61,026 bases of DNA from an uncultured Endozoicomonas sp. Its GTDB lineage: Bacteria > Pseudomonadota > Gammaproteobacteria > Pseudomonadales > Endozoicomonadaceae. Positions 16,056 through 26,607 of the stretch are shown one piece after another; position 1 is the first letter of the stretch; each line of letters opens with the position of its first letter. The notes under the pieces are model-generated. The model was not told the DNA's origin. It worked only from the letters and a program-made list of their open reading frames with translations, and did not search any database. The stretch is taken from contig NZ_CANMAO010000025.1 of NCBI RefSeq assembly GCF_947495845.1, positions 1 to 61,026 on the forward strand, in the 5' to 3' direction. A program made the position numbers and the translations under genes.

Positions 16056-17489
16056 TCACATACTTCTCATTGCCTCACTCATGTCGGTTTTGATGTTGTC
16101 CGATTTAGGACCAAAAATGGCCTGCATATTTTGACCGACCACAACAACGGCGGTAGCGCCTAGCTGCTTAATACGATCGACATCCACAGTATCGGTATTA
16201 TTTACCGTGACCCGAAGTCGTGTAATGCAGGCATCCAGGTTTTTAATATTGTCTTTTCCTCCGAAAGCTTTGATTAAATCAACCGCTAAATCTGATGAGG
16301 CTTCAACTTTGGTTTGAGTTTCACTTTCATCTTCTCTGCCTGGTGTTTTCAAATCCATTGCGGTGATCAACACCCGGAAAATGACGTAGTACAACACTGC
16401 ATAGAGTGCACCAAGAATCAAAATCCAGACCGGCTTTGTCGCGATGCCAAAATACAACACGTAATCTATCAGGCCATGGGAAAATGACATGGCCATTTTG
16501 ATGTCAAGATAGTTGGTAATAGCAAAAGCCAGCCCGGCCAGAATGGCGTGTATGCCATAGAGCACAGGAGCAACGAACAGGAATGAAAACTCGATGGGTT
16601 CAGTGATCCCTGTGAGTACTGAGGTGAGCGCGGCAGACACCATGATGCCGCCGGCCTTTGCTCTGTTTTCTGGTTTGGCACAATGCCAGATGGCAATCGC
16701 AGCCGCAGGCAGGCCAAACATCTTGAACAAATATCCGCCAGCTAAAAAACCGGCACTTGGATCGCCAGCAAAGAAGCGGGCAATATCACCATTAAATACG
16801 GTACCAGAAGCGTCTATAAATTCGCCCATCTCCATTTGGAAAGGTACGTTCCAGATATGATGCAGGCCAAATGGAATCAGCAACCGCTCAACAAAGCCAT
16901 AAACAAAACCGGCGGCTTCGGGGTTCTCAGTCACTGCCCATTGAGAAAATGCATTAATCAGTGATTGAATAGGTGGCCAGATAAAGCTGAGCAAAACGCC
17001 AAGGGCGATGGCTGATACGCCGGTAATAATGGGTACAAATCTTTTTCCCGCAAAAAAACCTAAGTATTCCGGTAGCTGGATTTTGTAGTAACGGTTGAAC
17101 ATCTTGGCAGCGAGAATACCGACAATGATCCCACCAAAGACACCCGTGTCGATAGTGCTGATCCCCATCACGACGGATGGCTCGAGACCTAAATGGTTTG
17201 CCATCACACCCATCGTGCCGAGCATAATGGCAAAACCAACGACAGCTGCCACAGAAGAGACACCGTCGTTTTCCGTCAGGCCGATGGCAGTACCAATGGC
17301 AAAAATAATCGGCAGGTTGCTGAATACAGAACCGCCAGCCTGAGCCATGATGTTCGAAAGCAGCTCGGGTATAAACGAGAAACCGGCACTGCCAACGCCA
17401 AGTAAAATCCCGGCAACGGGCAGCACGGCAACAGGCAGCATTAACGCCTTGCCGATTTTCTGCAGCGTGCCAAATGCGCTTTTAACCAT
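16056..17489 (-). CDS. ptsG: PTS glucose-specific EIICB transporter
   Basis: This inner-membrane permease imports and phosphorylates glucose. The 477-residue protein has a multi-helix EIIC domain (about 1-385) with [12 protein letters not shown], the sugar-binding loop signature, and HHIWNVPF. It ends with a short EIIB domain (about 400-475) whose phosphorylated C421 lies in [10 protein letters not shown]. The linker is hydrophilic. Domain order is as in E. coli PtsG. The start ATG is preceded by GGGGAA. A decayed 6-phosphogluconolactonase lies upstream in divergent orientation. Confidence 0.93.
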   Translation of the reverse strand: MVKSAFGTLQKIGKALMLPVAVLPVAGILLGVGSAGFSFIPELLSNIMAQAGGSVFSNLPIIFAIGTAIGLTENDGVSSVAAVVGFAIMLGTMGVMANHLGLEPSVVMGISTIDTGVFGGIIVGILAAKMFNRYYKIQLPEYLGFFAGKRFVPIITGVSAIALGVLLSFIWPPIQSLINAFSQWAVTENPEAAGFVYGFVERLLIPFGLHHIWNVPFQMEMGEFIDASGTVFNGDIARFFAGDPSAGFLAGGYLFKMFGLPAAAIAIWHCAKPENRAKAGGIMVSAALTSVLTGITEPIEFSFLFVAPVLYGIHAILAGLAFAITNYLDIKMAMSFSHGLIDYVLYFGIATKPVWILILGALYAVLYYVIFRVLITAMDLKTPGREDESETQTKVEASSDLAVDLIKAFGGKDNIKNLDACITRLRVTVNNTDTVDVDRIKQLGATAVVVVGQNMQAIFGPKSDNIKTDMSEAMRSM

Positions 17490-17594
17490 GAGGGGAACTC
17501 CAGAGATGAAAATGTGAAGGGGGTAATTGAAAGGTCTTTACTGATAGGATTGAGTAACAAGGATAGACCAACTATGTGCTTTGCTCATGGGTAC

Positions 17595-18008
17595 TTATGT
17601 TGACAAGCACCGGTAGCGACAACAGGAAGCGTATGGATGATCAGAGAGCACTTTTTTCACAGTCGACATGAAATGTTTACGATTCTGCCAATCCTCAGCA
17701 TGGGAACTGATGGTCATACCGCTTCATTATTTCCAAACTCTCATGGGCTGGAATATGCGTTGAAAAGCAAGAAGTTGTGTGCCGATATCAAGGCTCAGCC
17801 AAGTGATGTGTTTGGCGGCAACCTTGAGCGAATGTCGTTAACCTTGCATGGCTTATTGCAATCGACGTCCATTATTCTGCTTATTACCGGGGATGAAAAA
17901 ATGGACGTTTATCGCAGAGCGCTTAACAATTCCGATTACATCAATACGCCAGTGTCAGCAGTATTTTGGCAATCGGAGGTGCCGGTTGATGTTTATTGGA
18001 GCCCTTAG
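17595..18008 (+). pseudogene. pgl: 6-phosphogluconolactonase remnant (N-terminus lost)
   Basis: The frame from 17637 to the stop at 18008 encodes about 123 residues matching only the C-terminal half of 6-phosphogluconolactonase: LSMGTDGHTASLFP, LERMSLTLHGLL, LLITGDEKMDVYRRAL and PVSAVFW. Normal enzymes are about 230-250 residues. A few upstream codons in another frame (SDNRKRM) recall the family segment just before MIREH, suggesting a frameshift on top of a deletion. A shortened active protein is unlikely, since the substrate-binding N-terminal half is missing. Confidence 0.75.
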
Positions 18009-18019
18009 TGGCACTTGTT

Positions 18020-19312
18020 TTAAACAGTGATCCCGCTTTCTGTTGGAGCAAGGCATTCCCATTCGCCGGCCTTGGGTGAACGAAGCATCAGAATTTCTGG
18101 CTCTTTGCCTTTAACCCAGTTGGTGGTTACATGGTATTCAGGGTTTAACAGTTGAATCGATTTTCTCACCGAATCAATACCGCTGAATAGCTGGTCAGTT
18201 GTATCAAGTGCTGTCTTATCTCCGCAGGCATGAACGGTGATGGCAGAGTCTTTGTATGGCTCTAATGCCGCTACTCTTTCAGTGGCAAGTTGTTGTGCGG
18301 TTATATGTGGTTGGTTGCTAACCAATAAGAGCTCTTGCTCTTCGTTGTCTGCTGATAGTTGGTTAAGCGTGTGCAGGGCGGTCACGATGGTGGCCTCCGT
18401 ATTGGCTCGACCGTTATTTTCATTATTTGCAAGTTGATAATTGCCTTCCTTTGTGAGCGTCTGGGTTTTATAGGTAACACCGCCAGTAAACCCCATATGA
18501 ATGGTCTGCTTTGACAAAAATGAATCCGGGTTTTCCTCACGCAACATATCCATCAATGCCATTTGAGCATGGGCCTCTGTTTTTTCAGTGCCGAGCTTAT
18601 CGCTGAATGCATTAACATAGGAGTGAATTTTATCAAATAGCTGCTGGTTTCTAGTTGGTTCAGTAATAAAATCAATTTCGGCATTTAATGGGCGCGAAGC
18701 ACCAAGGCAGATGATGCTCTTTGGCACTACGTTATCGCTATTTTGTTGCAGGGCAAATTCCGGGCGCAGCAGCATTCGTGGAATAGCGGCACCAGGAAGG
18801 ATTACGTTGGTTTGTTCTGTGATAGGCGAAGTGATGTCAGAGGCTAGATTAAGATTGTTAAGAGCTTCACGGAGCCGATCCAGCTCTTGCGCACTAAGTT
18901 TCTGTAATTTCGCCTTTTGATCTTTTACCTGCCAGCGTTCGACATTATCTCCTCCAGCTTGCCTGTTTAATGGGCTTCCCTGAAAATAAACATCGAGCAA
19001 TTTTACCGTTGATTCAAGTGAGCTTATTCGGTCTTGTGGCGTTGTCTCTGTATTAGCGCCGAGACTTAGTTTGTTCAGTTGCTCAGGGAGGGGCTTCTCG
19101 AAAAATTCTGCCAATAGTTTTGCCAACTCAAGAGCGCCGCTAATGGTGGATTCGTGTTGTAAAAGGAGTGTCTGAGTTTTTTCAAGAGTACTCGTTTGCT
19201 GAGCTTCTACTGGTTGAGCGCTGTTTAAACTGTCTGTTTTTTCAGTCCAATCTTCTTCGCTTATAGGCGATAGTGAACGTGATGTGGATGGTTTGGAGTA
19301 GTTGGTGTACAT
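18020..19312 (-). CDS. Uncharacterised protein, C-terminal half vaguely DUF218/YdcF-like
   Basis: The 430-residue soluble protein has no signal peptide or membrane segment. The N-terminal 160 residues are Ser/Gln/Leu-rich and probably helical. From about 195 onward the pattern SIICLGASRP, a helical part, TGGVTY, then RANTEATIVTAL and LLLVSNQPHITAQQ resembles the order of motifs in DUF218/YdcF-like proteins. That similarity is weak and by eye only. Codon use looks less biased than in neighbours. It is convergent to the pgl remnant and lies downstream of the rnf operon with its own leader. Its function is unknown. Confidence 0.7.
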   Translation of the reverse strand: MYTNYSKPSTSRSLSPISEEDWTEKTDSLNSAQPVEAQQTSTLEKTQTLLLQHESTISGALELAKLLAEFFEKPLPEQLNKLSLGANTETTPQDRISSLESTVKLLDVYFQGSPLNRQAGGDNVERWQVKDQKAKLQKLSAQELDRLREALNNLNLASDITSPITEQTNVILPGAAIPRMLLRPEFALQQNSDNVVPKSIICLGASRPLNAEIDFITEPTRNQQLFDKIHSYVNAFSDKLGTEKTEAHAQMALMDMLREENPDSFLSKQTIHMGFTGGVTYKTQTLTKEGNYQLANNENNGRANTEATIVTALHTLNQLSADNEEQELLLVSNQPHITAQQLATERVAALEPYKDSAITVHACGDKTALDTTDQLFSGIDSVRKSIQLLNPEYHVTTNWVKGKEPEILMLRSPKAGEWECLAPTESGITV

Positions 19313-19411
19313 ATTATAAATCTCTACTAAGTTGTTAAATCACAGCACTCGGCCTCGGCAGTACCGTGTGCCGCAATTAAACAGACCAATCAGTCAGGAT
19401 TTAGTTCCACG

Positions 19412-20155
19412 CTAAATATTCCCGGTCACCCGAACCCGGCGACTCTCTTTAGGCTCCGTAGGTTGTCTTTGTTTGTTACGTTCTTCCATTCTGCGATCAA
19501 TAATATTTTTGATGGCAATTAGAAAACCCATAAAAACAAAGGCACCAGGGGGAAGAATGGCAAACAGAAATTGTTTGTAATTCGGGAAGACGGTGATGGT
19601 CCAGTCAGCGGCGATAGGGCCAAGCAGAAGATCCATACCTGAAAACAACGTGCCTTGGCCAATCAGTTCTCTCATAGCACCAAGCAGTAGGAGAATGACA
19701 GCAAAACCGCTGCCCATCATAAAACCATCGAAAGCAGCCGGAAGAACCGAGTTTCTGGAGGCAAAGGCATCGGCACGACCAAGGATAATGCAGTTGGTCA
19801 CGATGAGCGGAATGAATATCCCAAGAATTCGATACAGCTCGTAAGTGTAAGCCTGCATTAACAGTTCAATACAGGTGGTGAACGACGCAATGATCATGAC
19901 AAACACCGGCAGGCGAATAGCATCGGTGACCTGATGTCGTATAAGTGAAACGGCAATATTGGACCCCATGACTACCAACATAGTGGCGATGCCAAGACCA
20001 AGGGCATTGACCACGCTGCTGGAAACACCCAGTAACGGACAGAGACCCAGCAACTGCACCAGAGCCGGGTTGTTTTTCCACAGACCGTCTTTGGCGATCT
20101 TGGCCAGTAAGGCGGTTGTGCTGGTGGCAGCAGCAGTGTCAGTGTTATTGGTCAT
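19412..20155 (-). CDS. rnfE: Rnf electron transport complex subunit E
   Basis: It is an integral membrane subunit of the Rnf ferredoxin:NAD oxidoreductase, homologous to RnfA and NqrD. The 247-residue protein has [16 protein letters not shown] and [14 protein letters not shown], the conserved Cys-containing membrane signatures, and about six helices. I chose ATG 20155, which overlaps the rnfG stop and has GAGGA upstream; a GTG at 20170 is also possible. The C-terminal tail is Arg/Lys-rich. It is the last gene of the operon. Confidence 0.95.
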   Translation of the reverse strand: MTNNTDTAAATSTTALLAKIAKDGLWKNNPALVQLLGLCPLLGVSSSVVNALGLGIATMLVVMGSNIAVSLIRHQVTDAIRLPVFVMIIASFTTCIELLMQAYTYELYRILGIFIPLIVTNCIILGRADAFASRNSVLPAAFDGFMMGSGFAVILLLLGAMRELIGQGTLFSGMDLLLGPIAADWTITVFPNYKQFLFAILPPGAFVFMGFLIAIKNIIDRRMEERNKQRQPTEPKESRRVRVTGNI

Positions 20156-20867
20156 GGCTTGGTTCCTCACTGATGCTGTGCTGTTGGATATTCCGAGGGT
20201 TCAGCAAATGCTTTTGATGAGTCTCAAAATAGGTCAGCGCCCGATGTACGGCAGCCACGACGGCTCTCGGCGTGATCGTTGCTCCGGTAAACTGGTCGAA
20301 ATCACCGCCATCTTTTTTTACGCTCCAGCCCTCTGCTGTTGGCTGGTTCAAAGACTTTCCGGCAAAGCTGAGAATCCAATCGGAAACATTGGTGTTGATT
20401 TTATCACCCAGTCCCGGCGTTTCTTTGTGAGTGACTGCTCGTACACCCGCGAGACTGCCATCGCGCTTAATGCCCACAAGAAGATCAATTCGGCCGTTGT
20501 AACCATCCGGTGCAATCACCGGCAGAATCACGGCAGAGACTTCGCCATTATTTAGTGCCACATAAGCTTCCGTTGTTGTCTGACTGGACAATAATCTGGA
20601 CGGCTCCAGCGTTGTTTTGGAATCAACAAGAACATTGTCGTGGGTTTTCTGGGGCAGGATTTCCATCAGTGCTCTGGCTTCATAGGCGCGAACCTGTGTC
20701 TGAATTTTTTCCTGGGTCAAAATCCAGGTGATGGAAATCAAGCCAACAGTAAATACTGCAAACAAACCCAGCCCGAAACTGTTGCGGATAATACTGGTGA
20801 ACACAGCATTTTTTACAGAAGCAGAGTTTTGTGTGGCGTCTTTTAAAGGAATCTGGTCGTCACTCAT
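20145..20867 (-). CDS. rnfG: Rnf electron transport complex subunit G
   Basis: This 240-residue, membrane-anchored subunit exposes an FMN-binding domain to the periplasm. One N-terminal helix (about 29-50) is followed by the soluble domain. The covalent FMN motif is [12 protein letters not shown], whose second threonine is the attachment site in the family, and ETPGLGDK is present. It sits four bases after rnfD and overlaps rnfE, as in a tight operon. Confidence 0.95.
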   Translation of the reverse strand: MSDDQIPLKDATQNSASVKNAVFTSIIRNSFGLGLFAVFTVGLISITWILTQEKIQTQVRAYEARALMEILPQKTHDNVLVDSKTTLEPSRLLSSQTTTEAYVALNNGEVSAVILPVIAPDGYNGRIDLLVGIKRDGSLAGVRAVTHKETPGLGDKINTNVSDWILSFAGKSLNQPTAEGWSVKKDGGDFDQFTGATITPRAVVAAVHRALTYFETHQKHLLNPRNIQQHSISEEPSHDQ

Positions 20868-20870
20868 GCA

Positions 20871-21971
20871 TCAATCCTTTCCTGGCAAGCCTTTGTTGGC
20901 CTTGTTATGACCATAAGTGCGTGGCTGGGTGTAGTAATCAATGGTCGGTGCGGCCATGTTCATCAGTAGTGTGGCAAAAGCGACACCGTCAGGATAACCG
21001 CCCCAGGCACGGATAACATAAACCATAATGCCGACGCCGGCGCCGAAAATCAGACGACCACGGTTGCTGGTGGCGCCACTGACGGGATCAGTGATAATAA
21101 AGAAAGCACCTAACATGGTGGCACCACTGAGTAGGTGAAACACCGGGGAGCCATGGCTGTCTGAACCAGTGCCTCCCCAGAACAGAAAAGCCATCACCGC
21201 AATGGCTGCCAGCATGCCCACCGGTGCATGCCAGGTGAACACTTTTCGCCAGATCAGAAAGACGCCGCCCGCAAGGTAAGCAAGGTTTACCCACATCCAG
21301 CCGCGGCCTGCGAAACCATCAAATACAGGGTTGGCGGCCCACAGTTCATCCATGGTCAGGCTTTTGTTTTCCCGCATGACATCCAGCACCGTAGCGGTAC
21401 TGATCGCGTCAACTTCGATACCCTGACCGAACGGGAAAATGGTGAATAAGGCATCGCTCAGGCTGTTGTTGTAACCCTCGACACCTAAAGGTGGCAGCCA
21501 GCTGGTCATTTCCTGAGGGAATGAAATCAGCACCAGTACATAACCGACCATGGCCGGGTTAAAGGGGTTTTGACCAAGGCCACCATAAAGGTGCTTGGCA
21601 ATAATCATTGCGAAAGACACTGCCACCAGAGAAATCCAAAAGGGTGCGAAAGGTGGCAAGGCCAAACCCAGTAAAAGGCCGGTGACCAGAGCGCTGTAAT
21701 CTTTCAGATAAAAAGACACTGGTCGTTTTCGGAGCGTCATCACCAGCGCTTCACAGCCCATGGCAATGAGAGAGCACCAGATCACATTGATCAGAGTGCC
21801 CCAGCCAAAGAAGATGGTTTGAGCAACCAGTGCGGGCACCGTGGCCATGATCACCAGAGCCATCACCCGTTGGGTGCTGTTCTGGCCAAGGGTGTGGGGA
21901 GAGGTTTCCCGCGCCCGCTGGCTTATGGACGCCGGCGGCTTGTTGGAAGTTCTGCTGTTAATCAAAGCCAT
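20871..21971 (-). CDS. rnfD: Rnf electron transport complex subunit D
   Basis: This polytopic membrane subunit (366 residues, about nine helices) is related to NqrB. Conserved stretches are GGLGQNPFNPAMVGY, DPVSGAT and GGYPDGVAFA. The likely covalent flavin threonine is in DAISTATVLD. The gap to rnfC is 123 bp, larger than elsewhere in the operon, and holds a long hairpin repeat. Confidence 0.95.
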   Translation of the reverse strand: MALINSRTSNKPPASISQRARETSPHTLGQNSTQRVMALVIMATVPALVAQTIFFGWGTLINVIWCSLIAMGCEALVMTLRKRPVSFYLKDYSALVTGLLLGLALPPFAPFWISLVAVSFAMIIAKHLYGGLGQNPFNPAMVGYVLVLISFPQEMTSWLPPLGVEGYNNSLSDALFTIFPFGQGIEVDAISTATVLDVMRENKSLTMDELWAANPVFDGFAGRGWMWVNLAYLAGGVFLIWRKVFTWHAPVGMLAAIAVMAFLFWGGTGSDSHGSPVFHLLSGATMLGAFFIITDPVSGATSNRGRLIFGAGVGIMVYVIRAWGGYPDGVAFATLLMNMAAPTIDYYTQPRTYGHNKANKGLPGKD

Positions 21972-22005
21972 TTAATGCCAGCCTAATTCCCATGCTATCG
22001 AGCAT

Positions 22006-22086
22006 TGTAGGTCGGTAACCCAAAGGGTTGCCGACGATGCATATTGTTGGTTTTGTCGGCAATCCCGTTGGGATTACCGACCTACA
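22006..22086. repeat. REP-like long hairpin between rnfC and rnfD
   Basis: TGTAGGTCGGTAA pairs with TTACCGACCTACA, and a nested dyad GGTTGCCGAC/GTCGGCAATCC lies inside, giving an almost uninterrupted hairpin of about 80 bases. The GTAGGTCGG sequence resembles REP/BIME elements. In the mRNA it would separate rnfABC from rnfDGE and could stabilise the upstream part. Confidence 0.8.
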
Positions 22087-22094
22087 TAAGTTCA

Positions 22095-24404
22095 TTACAG
22101 AGCGTCGAGTTTCTGCTTTGCATCAGCAGCCTTTTGTTCTGCATCTGCCAATTTCTGTTGTAGCTCCGCTTGCTCATCATCGCCGGCATTGGCCATTGCC
22201 CGCTGCAGCTTTTTAACAGCAGCATTTGCCATGGCGACTTCGATTTTCAGCTTTTTCGCGGCATCACTGAGCACAGGTTTTGGCTTTTTGGCGACAGGAT
22301 GACCAGTGTCGTTTTTCGGTTCAGGTTGTGCTTCCGGTTGCGCTTCCGGTATTGCCGCCAGAGCGTTCACTTTGCTTTGGCATTCTGCTACTGCTTGTTG
22401 TAATGATTCGGTGGTTTCATTGTCGTGCTCAAGGGCTGCAGCCAAAGCACGCTCTGCTTTTTTCAGCGCCGCTTTGGCCATGGCAAGCTCAACCTTTCTC
22501 TTTTTCTCATCATCAGAGAGTGCTGGCTTTACTGCTTTCTCTGGCTTTTCTGGTTGTGCGTTTGGCAGAGAACTTTGATCAAATTCTTTTTGTAGCTTAC
22601 CCACCTGCTCATTAAGCATGGCAAGGTTAGACGTCAATTGATCTGTATCTCCAGTGCCAGAGGATTCTGCCGCCGCCAGAGCGCGCTCGGTTTTCTTTAC
22701 CTGAGCCTTAGCCATGGATAGCTGGATTTTCAGCTCTTTCTGCAGGCTGGTGAGTTCAGCTTTTGCTGTTGTGAGCGTCGATGTTGCGTTGTTAGCACGT
22801 TGAGCTGTTGCTGCTTTGCGAGCTTTGGCTCGGGCGATGGCGGCCTGAATGGGATCTTCTTCGCCTTTGCTGTCCGCTGGCTGATCAGTGGCTTTTGTAG
22901 CCTTCAGTTTGGCGGCGCGTTCGGCATTGGCTTTGCGCTTGGCTTCTTTCTCTGCCTTGTCTTGCTCCAGTCGAGCCAGTCGACTTTCATAGCGTACCTT
23001 GGAGCGTTCGGCTTTAGCGTGTTTGGCTTCCTGAGTGCGAATGGCACCTTTGGAGGCGCGATAGTATTGCACCAATGGAATAGACGACGGACAGACAAAA
23101 GCGCAGGCACCACACTCAATGCAGTCGAACAAATTGTGATGCATCAGCTGTTCATGGTTTTCAGCCTTCGCATGCCAATAAAGCTGTTGTGGCAGCAATG
23201 ACGATGGACAGGCTTCGGCGCAGTGTCCACAGCGGATACAAGCTTGTGCGTCCGGTGCTGAAGGGAACTCTTCATGGGTTCCGGCAATCAGGCAGTTGGT
23301 GGTTTTAATGACTGGAATATCCAGACTGTCCACACCGAAGCCCATCATTGGTCCACCAAAAACAAGGGTGGAGAGTTGGGCGTCGTTTAATTCTGCATGG
23401 CGGAGCAAGTCGGCAGCCGGTGTGCCAATCAATGCTTCCACATTTTGTGGTGCAGATAATGCGTCGCCGGTCAATGTGGTGATTCTGGAGATCAACGGCT
23501 TGCCATCGAGAACAGCTTCTTTCACTGCAACGGCGGTGCCTACGTTTTGTACGACAATGCCTAAATCAGCTGGCAATTTTCCTGAAGGTACTTCCTGACC
23601 CGTAAGAATCTGAATCAGCTGTTTTTCACCGCCGGATGGGTAAACCGTAGGGAAAACGACAATGTGAATGTTTTTGCCAGCGGCGGCCTGCTGCATAGCG
23701 GTAATGGCTTCTGGTTTATTGTCTTCAATGCCGATCAGACACTCTGTGGCGCCGATCATGTACAGCAGTATTTCTGCGCCTTCAATGACCGCAGCAGCTC
23801 GTTCCCTCATCAACATATCGTCGGCGGTGATGTAGGGTTCGCATTCGGTACCATTAAGAATCAGTGTATTGATAGGTGAGCTGGGTGCCAGCTTGATAGC
23901 GGTTGGAAAACCGGCACCACCAAGGCCGCTGATGCCAGCATTACGCACTTTGTTGACCAGATCTTCTGGTGACAGTGCGTGATAATCAGCCACAGTCGTT
24001 AATTCACACCAGCGGTCGTCACCATCACTTTCCAGCACGACGCAGAGATCAGAAAAACCAGACACATGGGGAATTCGCCGATTCTCAATGGCGATGACGG
24101 TGCCGGACGTGGGCGCATGAATCGGCGCACTGACAAAACCATTGGCTCGGGCGATCATCTGTCCTTTCAGAACAGAATCACCTACGGACACAAGTGGTTC
24201 AGCGGGTGCGCCTGCATGTTGTGACAGCGGCAGAACCAGTTGCGCAGGTATTGGCGGGAAACCAATGGGCCGACCGGTGGATTGATGTTTATTCTCTTCA
24301 GGGTGAACACCACCCACCAAAGGCCAGATTTTGCGTTCGGAGCTGGCAATTACGTCAGCTGTCGTCTCAATACCGTTAGACGTTTTGTTAAACACCGCAT
24401 TCAT
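22095..24404 (-). CDS. rnfC: Rnf electron transport complex subunit C with long repeat tail
   Basis: This peripheral subunit is the NADH-side entry of Rnf, carrying FMN and two 4Fe-4S clusters. The 769-residue protein has the NADH/FMN region with [12 protein letters not shown] (about residue 150) and two cluster motifs, [12 protein letters not shown] and [12 protein letters not shown] (about 390-450). A C-terminal Ala/Lys/Glu-rich coiled-coil tail of about 290 residues follows. The tail holds repeated units such as [19 protein letters not shown] and [20 protein letters not shown]. Tails of this kind occur in many gammaproteobacterial RnfC proteins but vary in length. Its ATG overlaps the rnfB stop (ATGA). 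Confidence 0.95.
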   Translation of the reverse strand: MNAVFNKTSNGIETTADVIASSERKIWPLVGGVHPEENKHQSTGRPIGFPPIPAQLVLPLSQHAGAPAEPLVSVGDSVLKGQMIARANGFVSAPIHAPTSGTVIAIENRRIPHVSGFSDLCVVLESDGDDRWCELTTVADYHALSPEDLVNKVRNAGISGLGGAGFPTAIKLAPSSPINTLILNGTECEPYITADDMLMRERAAAVIEGAEILLYMIGATECLIGIEDNKPEAITAMQQAAAGKNIHIVVFPTVYPSGGEKQLIQILTGQEVPSGKLPADLGIVVQNVGTAVAVKEAVLDGKPLISRITTLTGDALSAPQNVEALIGTPAADLLRHAELNDAQLSTLVFGGPMMGFGVDSLDIPVIKTTNCLIAGTHEEFPSAPDAQACIRCGHCAEACPSSLLPQQLYWHAKAENHEQLMHHNLFDCIECGACAFVCPSSIPLVQYYRASKGAIRTQEAKHAKAERSKVRYESRLARLEQDKAEKEAKRKANAERAAKLKATKATDQPADSKGEEDPIQAAIARAKARKAATAQRANNATSTLTTAKAELTSLQKELKIQLSMAKAQVKKTERALAAAESSGTGDTDQLTSNLAMLNEQVGKLQKEFDQSSLPNAQPEKPEKAVKPALSDDEKKRKVELAMAKAALKKAERALAAALEHDNETTESLQQAVAECQSKVNALAAIPEAQPEAQPEPKNDTGHPVAKKPKPVLSDAAKKLKIEVAMANAAVKKLQRAMANAGDDEQAELQQKLADAEQKAADAKQKLDAL

Positions 24405-24982
24405 GCAGTCTGACCTCTGCGATCCGTAGCAATAAGACTGCTATTTGGGTTTGGCAACTCCCAGCTCCAGGTGCGAGTGGTGACGGCAACGGGGAGCATA
24501 TCAATGCAGTCCACCGGGCAGGGTTCTACGCAAAGATCGCAGCCGGTGCATTCATCCACAATGACGGTGTGCATTTGTTTCGCGGCACCGAGGATGGCAT
24601 CCACCGGGCAGGCCTGAATGCATTTGGTGCAACCGATGCATTCATCTTCACGGATAAAGGCCACTTTGGTAATCGGTTCTGCGCCGTCCTCGGCATCCAG
24701 GGGTTCGGCTTCTACATCCAGCAAATCGGCCAGGGTGTTGACGGTGGCCTGACCACCCGGGGGGCATTTGTTAATAGCATCGCCATTGGCAATGGCTTCG
24801 GCATAAGGGCGACAGCCGGGATAACCGCATTGACCACACTGGGTTTGGGGAAGGATTTCATTGATCTGGTCAACAATCGGGTTGCCTTCAACCTTGAAGC
24901 GGATAGAAGCAAAACCCAGAATCGCCCCGAAAATCAGGGCGAGAGTCAGCAGGGCGCCAATGGCGTAAAACACAATCTCCAT
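24401..24982 (-). CDS. rnfB: Rnf electron transport complex subunit B
   Basis: This ferredoxin-like subunit hands electrons to the complex. The 193-residue protein has an N-terminal membrane anchor (about 3-26) and a CGQCGYPGC cluster motif (about 49-57). Two 4Fe-4S ferredoxin motifs follow, [12 protein letters not shown] and [12 protein letters not shown] (about 117-158). It overlaps rnfC by four bases and follows rnfA by 62 bp. Confidence 0.96.
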   Translation of the reverse strand: MEIVFYAIGALLTLALIFGAILGFASIRFKVEGNPIVDQINEILPQTQCGQCGYPGCRPYAEAIANGDAINKCPPGGQATVNTLADLLDVEAEPLDAEDGAEPITKVAFIREDECIGCTKCIQACPVDAILGAAKQMHTVIVDECTGCDLCVEPCPVDCIDMLPVAVTTRTWSWELPNPNSSLIATDRRGQTA

Positions 24983-25044
24983 GGATTAACGCACCTGCCC
25001 CATCGTTGTTATTACAACGGTTGTCATTTCTATCAAATTCGGCA

Positions 25045-25629
25045 TCACAGTTTGATCAACCCGGTAAAGCCCATAAATGCCAGGGACATCAGTCCGGCGC
25101 TGATCATACCAATCGCTGCACCGCGGAACGGTGTTGGCACGTCCGCAGCAGCAATGCGTTCCCGCATGGCAGAAAAGAGTACCAGTACCAGAGAAAATCC
25201 AGCCGCAGCACCAAAGCCGTAAGTGGCGGAGTCCACCAGAGAACTGTCCAAACGGTTGGTGTTCAGCAGGGCGACACCGAGCACGGCACAGTTGGTGGTA
25301 ATCAGGGGGAGAAACACACCCAGCACTTTATGAAGTAACGGACTGGTTTTGCGCACCACCATCTCGGTGAACTGCACCACCACGGCGATCACCAGGATAA
25401 AGGAGATGGTTTTCAGAAACTCCAGCCCCAGCGGCAGCAAAATATATTGATGAGTCAGATAACTGCAGATGGAGGCCAGCGTCAGTACAAACGTGGTGGC
25501 CATGGACATGCCCATGGCCGATTCCAGCTTGTTGGAAACGCCCATAAATGGACACAGCCCAAGAAACTGTACCAGAACAAAATTGTTGACCAGTATGGCG
25601 CTGACCAGAATCAGTATCAGTTCGCTCAT
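25045..25629 (-). CDS. rnfA: Rnf electron transport complex subunit A
   Basis: This is the first gene of the operon. The 194-residue protein is polytopic with six helices and is related to RnfE/NqrE. It has [18 protein letters not shown] and [11 protein letters not shown], each with the conserved cysteine. ATG 25629 is preceded by AGGGA; a TTG at 25647 is in frame but unsupported. In E. coli the same gene set (rsx) is followed by nth; no nth is present here. Confidence 0.96.
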   Translation of the reverse strand: MSELILILVSAILVNNFVLVQFLGLCPFMGVSNKLESAMGMSMATTFVLTLASICSYLTHQYILLPLGLEFLKTISFILVIAVVVQFTEMVVRKTSPLLHKVLGVFLPLITTNCAVLGVALLNTNRLDSSLVDSATYGFGAAAGFSLVLVLFSAMRERIAAADVPTPFRGAAIGMISAGLMSLAFMGFTGLIKL

Positions 25630-25957
25630 TGGTTTCCCTATAGCCAATGTCTGCCGGAAGGCGTCAAGTATATATGCCTGAAAAATGTAGATAAATGTTG
25701 ATTAAAGACATTTATCGAATAACGATAAACCTGTGTTTGGCTAATGCATTTTCAGGGTGCCACGAGAGTATTCGTGCCAACGGAGGCGGGATTATATCGT
25801 TACTGCAACTAGTATGCATGTAGTGTTGGCTGCAAATTTAATGGGGAAGTTTCGTACAGCGGGGTTACGCTTGGCCTGCGTCCAGTTCTAATATGGAGGT
25901 CAGCCTTGCACCAGCCGGTATTGGGATGTTGGGCACCGACTGGCCTCCCAGGCCTTA

Positions 25958-26332
25958 TTACGCTGCAGAATGCCTTGAATCTTTTGGGTGCTTTGGAATG
26001 GGTTTTCGGCCATCAAGAACGTGTTTTATGGCTAAAACGGGATGCTTAAACAACATGCGTGGACCAGCCCATTTCATCACTTCACGAATTTTGTCCTGCT
26101 GATTTGCTTTATAACAATGGACTTTGCAATTCACACAGGTAGGTTTGTCGTCACCGTAAACACAACGTTCCAGGCGCCTTTTACTGAATGCCAGCAGAGA
26201 TAAACACTCATTACACAGAGTACGGTGTTTGTGGTGGTGTTGGCAGTACAGTTCGATCATATGGCTGACAGTAATGTACTCTCGTGCCAGTCTAGGGTGA
26301 TCTTTCAGTGGACCGTCGAGGGTGAGTGGCAT
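25958..26332 (-). CDS. ygbA: YgbA-family nitrous oxide-stimulated promoter protein
   Basis: This 124-residue Cys-rich cytoplasmic protein matches the YgbA_NO family: LAREYITVSHMIELYCQHHH, LCNECLSLL, RLERCVYGDDKPTCVNC, KVHCYK and AGPRMLFKHPVLAI. In E. coli YgbA is controlled by the nitric-oxide sensor NsrR and helps recovery from nitrosative stress. The clustered cysteines suggest metal or Fe-S binding. An R3 repeat lies immediately upstream, where an NsrR operator would be expected. I could not identify an operator with confidence. Confidence 0.88.
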   Translation of the reverse strand: MPLTLDGPLKDHPRLAREYITVSHMIELYCQHHHKHRTLCNECLSLLAFSKRRLERCVYGDDKPTCVNCKVHCYKANQQDKIREVMKWAGPRMLFKHPVLAIKHVLDGRKPIPKHPKDSRHSAA

Positions 26333-26366
26333 AAACAGCTAAACCTTCTCTTATTCGATGCGGTAA

Positions 26367-26509
26367 TATACCCGTCGCCTTTCAAGTTGCTACTTTGTTG
26401 GCTGCGCTCGCTCACCCCGATCACCTACTATTTGTAGGCTCACGGGACCCGAGGGCCTAAAGGCTTCACTCACTTGCCGCCGCGTAGCAACTTGAAATCC
26501 TTTGGGTAT
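26367..26509. repeat. Palindromic element, family R3, copy 2 (143 bp)
   Basis: This is the reverse orientation of 15068-15211 (TATACCCGTCGCC ... TTTGGGTAT) with very high identity. It lies between the divergent ygbA and DUF2288 genes. Confidence 0.9.
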
Positions 26510-26607
26510 GATCCCATAGGTACGCATTTTCTCCAAATAATCTGGCATTTTGAGGTATGATCGGCATCATTCTTATGAGAAAAATGCTTTGAAGGCAGTG
26601 AATTTGT

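Noticed and set aside
22170-22615. Several open frames antisense to the RnfC tail
   Set aside because: They arise from the repetitive Lys/Ala codons of the RnfC tail.
26510-26607. Possible NsrR operator near ygbA
   Set aside because: AAAATGC-like half sites occur but no convincing full palindrome, and the R3 element separates them from the gene.
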